The notes under the pieces were generated by a model, which did no database searches, had not been told where the DNA came from, and saw only the letters and a list, made by a program, of their open reading frames with translations. Position numbers and translations under genes: made by a program. From Planctomycetota bacterium (lineage in GTDB: Bacteria; Planctomycetota; UBA1135; GCA-002686595), in NCBI GenBank assembly GCA_029248265.1, contig JAQWJQ010000245.1, positions 1 to 34,372 on the forward strand: 34,372 nt of DNA, written 5' to 3'. How positions within the stretch are numbered: the first letter of the stretch is position 1; the number at the start of each line of letters is the position of its first letter. This document shows positions 16,189-23,425 of this stretch, piece by piece.

Positions 16189-18065
16189 GCCCCAAGGACT
16201 CCGCAGGCCTCAGCCCCGCGGCGCTCCCGGCGCCGCTCCCGAGCAACCCCCTGATCGTCCAGAGCGACCGGACGCTGATGCTCCACACGGTGCGCGCACG
16301 GGTGGATGCCGAGGGGCGGCCAGAGCGGGACGAGGACGGCAACCCGCTGACGGAGGAGCACCCGCTCTTCACCGCGGCGCGGGATGAGCTCGGCGTCTTC
16401 GCCGAGCTGGAGAAGAGCCCGGATTACCTGCACACCTATCGGATCACCTCGGTTTCGGTCTGGAACGCGGCGGCCGTCGGTGTCACGGCGGAGGAGGTCG
16501 AGGTGATCCTCCATCGCTACGCGTGCGTGCCGGTCCCGGCGGTGGTCCTCGCCGACGTTCGGGGGTGGATGGAGCGCTACGGCATGCTTCGGATCGAGCG
16601 TGTGGAGGGGGGGCCGGCGGAGTTCGAGTTGACCGGCGGCGACCGCGGCCTCGTGCTCGAGGTGCTCGCGCACAAGGCCATCAAGGCCCTCTGCGAGGTG
16701 GTCGAGGAGGACGGCGAGGTGCGCGCGTTTGTGGGAGGGCTCCAGCGAGGGGACCTCAAGCAGAAGCTGATCCGCATCGGCTACCCGGTGGATGACCGTG
16801 GGGGCTACCTGGACGGCGACCCCCTCCAGATTGACCTCCGTTCCACCACGGCGGCGGGGCAGCCCTTCGCCCTGCGGGATTACCAGCGCGGCGCCGCTGA
16901 GGCGTTCCATGCGGGCGGCACGGTGATGGGGGGGAGCGGCGTGGTCGTCCTCCCCTGCGGTGCCGGGAAGACGGTCACCGGCATGGCCGTGATGAGCCTG
17001 GTCGGCGCGAAGACCTTGATCCTCACGACGAACACGGTGGCGGTGCGGCAGTGGCGGGAGGAGCTCCTGGACAAGACTGAGCTGCGGCCTGAGGACGTGG
17101 GGGAGTACACAGGGGAGACGAAGGACCTCCGCCCGGTGACCATCAGCACGTATCAGATGATGACCTGGCGCCGGTCCAAGACGGGTGACTTCGAGCACTT
17201 CGAGGTCTTCCGATCACAGAACTGGGGGCTCGTGGTCTATGACGAGGTGCACCTGTTGCCGGCGCCCATCTTCCGGGTGACCGCTGAGCTTCAGGCGCGG
17301 CGGCGCCTGGGCCTGACCGCGACTCTTGTGCGGGAGGACGACAAGGAGGAGGAGGTCTTCTGCCTGATCGGTCCCAAGCGATACGACGTCCCGTGGAAGG
17401 TCCTGGAGGGTCAGGGCTTCATCGCTGAGGCTCGCTGCGTGGAGGTGCGGGTGCCGTTCTCGGACGAGGACCGCCGCACGTACGCCGCCGCGCCGGCTCG
17501 GCAACAGTTCAGGCTCGCCTCCGAGAACCCTGCGAAGATGCCCATGATCCGGCAGCTGGTCGGGGAGCACGCAGGTGAGCGCGTGCTCGTGATCGGGCAG
17601 TACATCGACCAGCTCCGCTCCATCGCCCGCGAGCTGGACGCGCCGCTGCTCACAGGGCGGACGGCGAACGCCGAGCGCGAGCGGCTCTACACGGCCTTCC
17701 GTGAGGGCGAGATCGAGCTCCTGGTGCTGTCCAAGGTCGGGAACTTCGCGGTGGATCTCCCGGACGCCTCTGTGGCCATCCAGGTGTCCGGCACCTTCGG
17801 CTCTCGGCAGGAGGAGGCCCAGCGCCTTGGGCGCATCCTCCGGCCCAAGTCGGACGGCAGCGGGGCGACCTTCTACTCCGTGGTGACCCTGGGATCGCGC
17901 GACCAGGAGTTCTCAGAGAAGCGGCAGCTCTTCCTGACCGAGCAGGGCTACGCCTACGACATTGTCCACGCGGAGCGCGTGGACGCTGCGGAGGAGGCGG
18001 GCGCTGGCCCCGCGCTCTCTTCCCCTCCCAACGCAGCCAGCCTTCCCGAGGGCGACGCAGAGTGA
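16185..18065 (+). CDS. XPB/Ssl2-type DNA repair helicase
   Basis: 626 residues, a superfamily 2 DNA translocase of the XPB type found in archaea, mycobacteria and scattered other bacteria. An N-terminal damage-recognition-like domain (about 15-200) precedes the helicase core. Core motifs: Walker A LPCGAGKT (Lys262), motif II as DEVH (353-356, the XPB form), the XPB-specific RED motif (Arg383-Glu384-Asp385) in LTATLVREDDKEE, and motif VI GSRQEEAQRLGRILRPK (Arg547, Arg550). In eukaryotes XPB is the TFIIH translocase that opens DNA during excision repair and transcription initiation. The ATG at 16185 overlaps the uvrA stop (ATGA), with GGAGGGGAG just upstream inside uvrA. The next gene overlaps its stop. 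The context indicates a repair role together with UvrA. Confidence 0.92.
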   Translation: MSPKDSAGLSPAALPAPLPSNPLIVQSDRTLMLHTVRARVDAEGRPERDEDGNPLTEEHPLFTAARDELGVFAELEKSPDYLHTYRITSVSVWNAAAVGVTAEEVEVILHRYACVPVPAVVLADVRGWMERYGMLRIERVEGGPAEFELTGGDRGLVLEVLAHKAIKALCEVVEEDGEVRAFVGGLQRGDLKQKLIRIGYPVDDRGGYLDGDPLQIDLRSTTAAGQPFALRDYQRGAAEAFHAGGTVMGGSGVVVLPCGAGKTVTGMAVMSLVGAKTLILTTNTVAVRQWREELLDKTELRPEDVGEYTGETKDLRPVTISTYQMMTWRRSKTGDFEHFEVFRSQNWGLVVYDEVHLLPAPIFRVTAELQARRRLGLTATLVREDDKEEEVFCLIGPKRYDVPWKVLEGQGFIAEARCVEVRVPFSDEDRRTYAAAPARQQFRLASENPAKMPMIRQLVGEHAGERVLVIGQYIDQLRSIARELDAPLLTGRTANAERERLYTAFREGEIELLVLSKVGNFAVDLPDASVAIQVSGTFGSRQEEAQRLGRILRPKSDGSGATFYSVVTLGSRDQEFSEKRQLFLTEQGYAYDIVHAERVDAAEEAGAGPALSSPPNAASLPEGDAE

Positions 18066-20173
18066 CACCGCGATCTCCTGAACCCAACTCATCCAGCGCC
18101 CGGCGGCGCGCGGCTGGTCGCCATGACGGCGCCCCCGCCGGAGGTGCCGGCCGCGCCCCGGCGCGCGGAGACCTCTCGATCGCCGCGGCCCTCAAGGGGC
18201 TCAAGAAAGCGGAGCTCAAGGACCCCTTTCACTTCTGGTCGGGAAGCGACGGCGCAGAGATGCCCTCCAGGGTCGGCGAGATCCGGTCCGCGCTCGCGGG
18301 TTGGATGAGCGAGCCCCCCCGCGCCGTGGAGCGAAAGGAGGGGCTCGGCGAGGCCCACCAGGCCGTGCTGGAGACCTTGCTGCTCGCGCCCAAGCACCGC
18401 GCCTCCCGGTCTCACGTGCTCTCGGTCATCGACCAGTCCTCGGAGGACGAGGTCCTCGGTGAGCTGCAGCGCGCGGCCATGCTCTTCCGTCACGAGGTCG
18501 GCGGGGAGGTCACCTTCACGCTTCCAGGGGAGCTTGCGGACGCGCTGCTCCTCCAGGAGATCGCGGACAAGTCGCGGGGGAGCTCGGTCACGCTGACCCT
18601 CAAGGGGCACCTGGACGAGCGCTACGCTGGCCCGGAGGTGGAGCGCCCCATGTCCCCGTCACGCCTGCGGGAGATGTTCAAGATGTACGCGAACGAGCCC
18701 GCCGCGGTGGCGCGGATCGAGCGCTTGCCGGAGGGGCTCCGGGACCTTGTCGGGAAGACGGTGCTCGAGTTCGGGGGCCTCCTGCCCCGGCGCTTCTTCG
18801 AGCGCATGGAGACGGAGCTGCCCCATTGGAACCAGCGTCGCTGGGCGAAGATACTCGAGGAGTCGCTGGTCGGGACCGCGGATCGGCTCGAGCTCGAGCG
18901 GTACGGGATCCACCACGAGGATGACACGCTCATCGTGTTCAACGAGGTCACCCTCGCGTGGTTCAAGCGGGTCGCGGTGCCGTCGGACCCGGACGCCCCC
19001 CACGACGAGGCGGCCCTCGGCGTGGACTTGATGGCGAACATCTCGCGCTTCCTCGCCTACATCATCGATCACGCGGTGCGCTTCACGGTGAAGGGGGAGA
19101 TCTTCAAGACCACCGAGAAGCGGATCCTCACCGAGCTCATCCCGAACCCTGGCCGAGAGCTGGAGCGCGCGGAGGTCCTGCAGTTCATCTTCCGCTTCAC
19201 GCGGGCGGCGGGGCTGATCGAGGTCACCGGAGAGCGGACGTTCAAGCTGACGGCGGCTGGCCGAGACTGGGAGTCGCAGGACCTCGACGCCAAGCTGAAC
19301 GGTCTCTTCGAGCACGTGACCTTCGAGCTGGATGAGGCCCACGAGTCAGTCCACCACCCTGCCATGCGTCGGATCCTCGCGACGCTGATGAAGCGCCTGG
19401 AGGTGGGGGTCTGGTACGACGTGATGTACCTACCCTTCCTCGCGCGGAACGCCTACCTCTCTCAACTCGACGCGCTCGAGGTGGACGAGATGATCGCGGC
19501 GCGTGGCGCCGCTGGCGCGGGGGCCTCGGAGGACCTGCAGCGCATGGCCTGGAATCTGGTGGGGTGGGTCCGCAAGCGGCTTTACCTCCTCGGGCTGGTG
19601 GACCTCGGATATGACGACAAGGGGCACCCCGTCGCCATGCGGTTGACCCGCACAGGCGCCCGGCTCCTTGGGATCGAGACGGCCGAGGAGGAGGCCTTCG
19701 GCATCGGGCGCCTAGTGGTGACCCCGGACTTCGAGGTGGTCCTGTTCGCGGATGGCGACGACGCCGTGCTGACCCACGACCTCGATCGGTTCACCGATCG
19801 CACAAAGGGCGGCGCACTCCGCCAGTTCCGAGTCAGCGACAAGAGCGTGCATCGCGGTCTGGTCGAGGGGATGACCCTGAAGAAGATGCGGGAGGTGTTG
19901 ACCCACAACGCCCGAACGCCCGTCCCGCGGAACGTGCTGCAGTCCATCCGTGATTGGGCGGCCAAGTCTGGCCTGCTGCTGCTCGGCGCGGACCACGTGA
20001 TCCGCGCGCAGGACACGGAGGTGTTGGCGCAGTTCGCGCGCGACCCGGGCGTGCGGCCGTTCATCAAGAGCAAGCTCGATGACAGCGGGCTGCAGCTCAA
20101 GGCCAAGACCAGCCTCGCCCGGTACAGGACGCTGTTCCGCGACCTGGGTTACCTGGTCGAACTGGAGGACTGA
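18062..20173 (+). CDS. XPB-associated protein with XPB/Ssl2-like (Helicase_C_3, p52-like) C-terminal domain
   Basis: 703 residues from a GTG overlapping the XPB stop (GTGA). It has no Walker motifs, so it is not itself a helicase. Residues 1-40 are Arg/Ala/Gly-rich and probably disordered. About 40-540 is alpha-helical with winged-helix-like stretches. About 551-703 matches the helicase-associated domain that accompanies XPB in actinobacteria (Rv0862c next to Rv0861c in M. tuberculosis). Within it, the segment around 590-640 (a Ser-Val element, then VEGMTLKKMREVLTHNA, then PVPRNVLQSIRDWAA) resembles the C-terminal part of human TFIIH p52, which binds XPB and stimulates its ATPase. Function as an XPB partner is inferred from gene order and this resemblance. 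No biochemical role can be read directly. Confidence 0.8.
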   Translation: MTPRSPEPNSSSARRRAAGRHDGAPAGGAGRAPARGDLSIAAALKGLKKAELKDPFHFWSGSDGAEMPSRVGEIRSALAGWMSEPPRAVERKEGLGEAHQAVLETLLLAPKHRASRSHVLSVIDQSSEDEVLGELQRAAMLFRHEVGGEVTFTLPGELADALLLQEIADKSRGSSVTLTLKGHLDERYAGPEVERPMSPSRLREMFKMYANEPAAVARIERLPEGLRDLVGKTVLEFGGLLPRRFFERMETELPHWNQRRWAKILEESLVGTADRLELERYGIHHEDDTLIVFNEVTLAWFKRVAVPSDPDAPHDEAALGVDLMANISRFLAYIIDHAVRFTVKGEIFKTTEKRILTELIPNPGRELERAEVLQFIFRFTRAAGLIEVTGERTFKLTAAGRDWESQDLDAKLNGLFEHVTFELDEAHESVHHPAMRRILATLMKRLEVGVWYDVMYLPFLARNAYLSQLDALEVDEMIAARGAAGAGASEDLQRMAWNLVGWVRKRLYLLGLVDLGYDDKGHPVAMRLTRTGARLLGIETAEEEAFGIGRLVVTPDFEVVLFADGDDAVLTHDLDRFTDRTKGGALRQFRVSDKSVHRGLVEGMTLKKMREVLTHNARTPVPRNVLQSIRDWAAKSGLLLLGADHVIRAQDTEVLAQFARDPGVRPFIKSKLDDSGLQLKAKTSLARYRTLFRDLGYLVELED
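20164..20169 (+). promoter_or_regulatory. Shine-Dalgarno fixing a TTG start
   Basis: GGAGGA overlaps the end of the preceding gene and lies six bases before TTG at 20176. It favours this rare start over the in-frame ATG at 20197. Confidence 0.6.
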
Positions 20174-20175
20174 GC

Positions 20176-20889
20176 TTGCGGCGCCTCCCCCCGACCATGC
20201 TCCTGGTGTCGCCGGGGAACCTGTCCCGAGAGGACGCCTCCCGCGGGGGCGCTGGAGCCCTCGAGTCCCTGCCCCAGCGGGCGCGGGAGGCCTTCAGCGC
20301 TGGCGCTCAGGGCCTGCTGCTCCGGGAGCCACAGCTGGAGGATGGGGCCTTCCTGGCGCTCGCGCGGGAGCTTCGTGGGCTCATGGACCGTGAGGTCCCT
20401 GAGGGCTGGCTGGGTCTCCACGATCGCGCTCATCTGGCGGCGGCGGCGGGGGCGGACGGGCTGCACCTCGCCGGGAGTTCACTGGGGGTCGCGGAGGCTC
20501 GGGCGGTGGTGGGTGCGTCGCTTGTCATCGGCGTGTCCACGCACGACGGGGATGGCCCGGCGCGGTGGGAGGGCGCGGACTACGCCATGCACGCGCCGGT
20601 CTTTCCGCCGAACTCCAAGCACGGCGAGGCGGCTCCCCTCGGCGCCCAAGGTCTGGCTCGCTTCTGTGGGGCCTGCTCCCTCCCCGTCTGGGCTCTGGGG
20701 GGCATCACGGCCGAGCGTCTGCCGGAGCTTTCCGGGTCGGGCGCCGCGGGGGCTGCAGCCATCGGCGCGGTTTGGAGCGGTGACCTCGATCCCGGCGACG
20801 AGGGCCCGGGGCGGCTGGGCCCTCGGGTCGGTGCGCTCGTGGAGGCCGCAGCGGCGGCCCTCGGACTCCCGCCTGGGGACCCCCGGTGA
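20176..20889 (+). CDS. Thiamine phosphate synthase / TenI family protein
   Basis: 237 residues from TTG, two bases after the preceding stop; an ATG at codon 8 is the alternative. The TIM-barrel family pattern is clear: LREP (49-52), LHDRAHLAAAAGADGLHLAG (81-100), IGVSTHD (118-124), GADYAMHAPVFPPNSKHG (133-150, Lys148) and PVWALGGITAERLPEL. ThiE joins HMP-PP and thiazole phosphate; TenI is a thiazole tautomerase. ThiE-diagnostic residues are mixed here: GVSTH and the late Lys are kept, but the Lys of the REK motif is Pro52 and the Asn of the ND motif is His82. A ThiE with altered pyrimidine site or a TenI-like protein are both possible. thiL two genes downstream supports a thiamine role. Confidence 0.8.
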   Translation: MRRLPPTMLLVSPGNLSREDASRGGAGALESLPQRAREAFSAGAQGLLLREPQLEDGAFLALARELRGLMDREVPEGWLGLHDRAHLAAAAGADGLHLAGSSLGVAEARAVVGASLVIGVSTHDGDGPARWEGADYAMHAPVFPPNSKHGEAAPLGAQGLARFCGACSLPVWALGGITAERLPELSGSGAAGAAAIGAVWSGDLDPGDEGPGRLGPRVGALVEAAAAALGLPPGDPR

Positions 20890-21266
20890 CCCTGCAGGTC
20901 CGGTTGCTGCGGCGACTTCGTCGCTGGACACTCCTCCTCGCGCTCGCGGGCGGAGCCTACCTTGGCCTCCGCTTCGAGACGATCTCGCTCCCGGAGGATC
21001 GCTGCTGCCCGGTGAACCGCTTCGGCGCCGGGGATCGGCTGATCGTCGATCGGCACCCTCCGTCGGTGGGGCCTGGGGACGCGGTGCTCGTCCGCGGTAA
21101 GGAGGGGGCGCTGCACCTGGTCGTGGTCTCGGCCACCCGTGAGGGCGGGGCGTTCCTCTGGTGCAGCTCTGATTGCCCGGACTGCACGGGCTTCGACTCC
21201 GCCGTGGACGGTTGGGTCGAGCAAGCAGCGATCTCGGGACGGGTTCTTCTGGGTTGGGTCTACTAG
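20886..21266 (+). CDS. Small membrane protein resembling a degenerate signal peptidase I (S26) fold
   Basis: 126 residues from a GTG overlapping the previous stop (GTGA). A basic N-terminus and one membrane segment (about 14-30) are followed by a short soluble domain. The layout follows S26 peptidases: GAGDRLIVDR (47-56) like box B, GPGDAVLVR (62-70) like box C, and CSSDCPDCTGFDSAVDGW (93-110) with SGRVLLGW like the terminal box E. The catalytic Ser position appears to be Cys41 and the catalytic Lys position appears to be Val, so peptidase activity by the usual dyad is unlikely. It has five Cys (40, 41, 93, 97, 100). It sits between the ThiE/TenI gene and thiL. Function unknown; the S26 link is from pattern only. 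Confidence 0.65.
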   Translation: MTLQVRLLRRLRRWTLLLALAGGAYLGLRFETISLPEDRCCPVNRFGAGDRLIVDRHPPSVGPGDAVLVRGKEGALHLVVVSATREGGAFLWCSSDCPDCTGFDSAVDGWVEQAAISGRVLLGWVY

Positions 21267-21268
21267 GG

Positions 21269-22192
21269 ATGCCCATGGCCTGGAACGAGGACAACGTGCA
21301 TCGCTGGCTCGCCCAGCAGGACTGGCCGAAGGGCCTGGTCGGGTCCCGTGGCCACGACGCTGCGGTGATGCTTCCGCTGGAGGGCCGGCTGGTCACCTGC
21401 GCGGATCAATGCGTGGAGGGGGTCCACTTCGCCGCCGGCGCGCCCTGGTCCGCGGTGGGCGCCAAGGCGGTCCTGCGGACCCTGTCGGACCTCGCGGCCA
21501 CGGCGGCGACCCCGACGGCCGTGACGCTCACGGTGCGCGCGCCTGCCCACTGGAGCGAGGCCGCAGTTCAAGGCGTGATCCTCGGCGCGCGCGGTGCGGC
21601 GACGAGCTACGGCGCGGAGCTGGTGGCAGGGGACCTCGCGATGGCGCCGGGGCCCGCGGGGCTCTCGGTGACCGCCATCGGGACGCTCGCGCTGGATCGG
21701 CACCCCGTCGGGCGGGACCGCGCAGTCCCAGGGCAGCGGGTGGTGGTCACCGGCTCCTTTGGCGGGAGTCTGGAGTCCGGCCGGCACCTGCGGATCGTCC
21801 CCCGCCTGGCCGAGGCCGGTCGCCTGGTGGCGAGTGGCGCGACGGCGATGATGGACGTGAGCGACGGCCTCGCCCTGGACCTCTCCCGGATCGCACGTGC
21901 CTCGGGGGTGGCCATCGAGATCAACGCGGAGGCGGTGCCCCTCCACGCGGACGCTGTGGGGGCCAGCGAGCGTGATGGTCGCAGCAGCCTCTGGCACGCG
22001 CTGCATGACGGAGAGGACCACGAGCTCATCGCGTGCCTCCCGGAAGCCGGTGTCAGCGACCTCTCGGGGCAGGCGACGGAGATCGGGGTGGTCCGAGAAG
22101 GAGCAGGCCTCTGGGTCTCCAGCGCCTCGGGGCGCGAGCAATGGAGGCATGGCGCAGGAGGGTGGATCCATGGTGGTGGTTCGGCCTCCTGA
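21269..22192 (+). CDS. thiL: Thiamine-monophosphate kinase
   Basis: 307 residues, starting two bases after the upstream stop. It phosphorylates thiamine phosphate to the active cofactor thiamine pyrophosphate. It has the PurM/AIRS-like ATP-binding motifs of ThiL: GHDAAV (28-33, usually GDDAAV), CADQCVEGVHF (44-54), LSDLAATAATPTA (72-84), a later VVTGSFGGS, MMDVSDGLALDLSRIA and GEDHELIA. The related SelD and HypE lack the VEGVHF pattern. A second ATG six bases further (21275) has AGGGA five bases before it and may be the true start. The 3' end overlaps tsaE by 23 bases. Confidence 0.92.
   Translation: MPMAWNEDNVHRWLAQQDWPKGLVGSRGHDAAVMLPLEGRLVTCADQCVEGVHFAAGAPWSAVGAKAVLRTLSDLAATAATPTAVTLTVRAPAHWSEAAVQGVILGARGAATSYGAELVAGDLAMAPGPAGLSVTAIGTLALDRHPVGRDRAVPGQRVVVTGSFGGSLESGRHLRIVPRLAEAGRLVASGATAMMDVSDGLALDLSRIARASGVAIEINAEAVPLHADAVGASERDGRSSLWHALHDGEDHELIACLPEAGVSDLSGQATEIGVVREGAGLWVSSASGREQWRHGAGGWIHGGGSAS
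22156..22162 (+). promoter_or_regulatory. Shine-Dalgarno deciding the tsaE start
   Basis: AGGAGGG inside the end of thiL, seven bases before ATG 22170. It favours 22170 over in-frame ATGs at 22149 and 22209. Confidence 0.7.
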
Positions 22193-22781
22193 AGGTCAGG
22201 ATGTGGGCATGGAGCGTCGTTTCAGGAGCCTCTCTGCGGAGGGCACGGAGCTGCTTGGTCAGCGCCTCGGGGCGGCGCTCTGGGCGGGGTCGGTGCTGAC
22301 CCTGGACGGGGACCTCGGCACAGGGAAGACCACGTTGGTCCGGGGCCTCGCGCGCGGCCTGGGGATTGAAGAGGGCGTCTCGAGCCCGACCTACACGCTC
22401 ATGCAGCAGCACGACGGGGGGCGCCTGCCGCTGTTTCACTTCGATGCTTGGATGGAGGGGCGAGAGAAGGCCCTCCTGGCGGATGGGGCGGATGAATTCC
22501 TCGGGCGCGGTGGGGTGGCGGTGGTGGAGTGGGCGGGGCGCGTCGAGGGCTGGCTGCCGCGGCCTCGGCTGGCCGTGACCCTCTCCCATGACACCCCTGA
22601 GACGCGCTATGTGACCCTGAGGCTCGTGGAAGACGAGCACCATGAGGGCGGGCGCGAGGGCCCATTCCGGGCGTTGCTGGCGGGCTTCGAAGCGCCAGAG
22701 GGGGTGATCGAGGCGGGGGCGCCTGGAGAATCCCACGGTTCGGGTGAACCCGATGGGCCGCGGCCCGTTGAGGAGCCGTGA
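22170..22781 (+). CDS. tsaE: tRNA threonylcarbamoyladenosine biosynthesis ATPase
   Basis: 203 residues, longer than the usual 150-160 because of a Gly/Glu/Pro-rich C-terminal tail after about residue 160. TsaE is the P-loop ATPase that works with TsaB and TsaD to make t6A on tRNAs reading ANN codons. It has Walker A GDLGTGKTTLVRG, the conserved SSPTYTLMQ motif, FHFDAW and VVEWAGRVEGWLP, all in the family order. The start overlaps thiL and is set by a strong Shine-Dalgarno. The stop overlaps the sigma-factor GTG. No tsaB or tsaD is in the window. Confidence 0.93.
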   Translation: MVVVRPPEGQDVGMERRFRSLSAEGTELLGQRLGAALWAGSVLTLDGDLGTGKTTLVRGLARGLGIEEGVSSPTYTLMQQHDGGRLPLFHFDAWMEGREKALLADGADEFLGRGGVAVVEWAGRVEGWLPRPRLAVTLSHDTPETRYVTLRLVEDEHHEGGREGPFRALLAGFEAPEGVIEAGAPGESHGSGEPDGPRPVEEP

Positions 22782-23425
22782 AGGACTCCTGGGACGGCGC
22801 ACAGGACCCCCTCGCGGCATTGAGAGCCGGGAGGTCCGCCCCGTTCGAGGAGTTCGTCCGAGTCGAAACCCGCACCTTCCTGGCCTTCTTCCTCCGGCTC
22901 GGCGCCTCCCGCTCCGAGGCGGAAGACCTCGCGCAGGAGACCTTCCTCAACTTGTTCCGCTCCGCCTCCAGAACGTCCAGCACCTCATACGACGCCCGTG
23001 GCCAGTTCGCTGGCTATGCGTTTCGGGTGGCGAGGAACGCTTGGATTGACCGCCTGCGACGTCGCCGCGGCGCCGGGTTGGGGCCAATGACCGACGTCGC
23101 GGACGCGCAGGTGCACGTGGACCACCGGCTCGCTCGCAGGCCGTCGGGGCCAGACGAGGGGCTCCTGCAGCGCGAGAGCGCGCAGGTGGTCCGGGACGCG
23201 GTGGCCGCTCTCTCCGAGGCGCATCGTCTCGTCTTCGAGCTGGCGGTGGTGGAGGAGCTTCCTTACCAGGCCATCGCGGAGGTGCTCGACATCCCGGTGG
23301 GGACGGTGAAGTCCAGGATGCACAGCGCGGTGGGGCGTGTGCGTGGGGCCCTTGAGGAGCGCGCGCGCGTCGAGCAGGCCCTCGAGGCCCGCAAGGGGTC
23401 GCCGGGTGGGGGGATGAACGCATGA
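22778..23425 (+). CDS. ECF-type RNA polymerase sigma-70 factor
   Basis: 215 residues from a GTG overlapping the tsaE stop (GTGA), with AGGAG at 22771-22775. Region 2 (about 25-95) contains GASRSEAEDLAQETFLNLF and a YAFRVARNAWIDRLRRRR helix for -10 recognition. Region 4 (about 145-200) contains LSEAHRLVFELAVVEELPYQ, then the helix-turn-helix AIAEVLDIPVGTVKSRM for -35 recognition. There is no sigma region 1.1 or 3, which defines the ECF class. The following gene overlaps its stop and encodes a single-pass membrane protein, the usual place for a cognate anti-sigma factor. Target genes cannot be read from the sequence. Confidence 0.92.
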   Translation: MKDSWDGAQDPLAALRAGRSAPFEEFVRVETRTFLAFFLRLGASRSEAEDLAQETFLNLFRSASRTSSTSYDARGQFAGYAFRVARNAWIDRLRRRRGAGLGPMTDVADAQVHVDHRLARRPSGPDEGLLQRESAQVVRDAVAALSEAHRLVFELAVVEELPYQAIAEVLDIPVGTVKSRMHSAVGRVRGALEERARVEQALEARKGSPGGGMNA

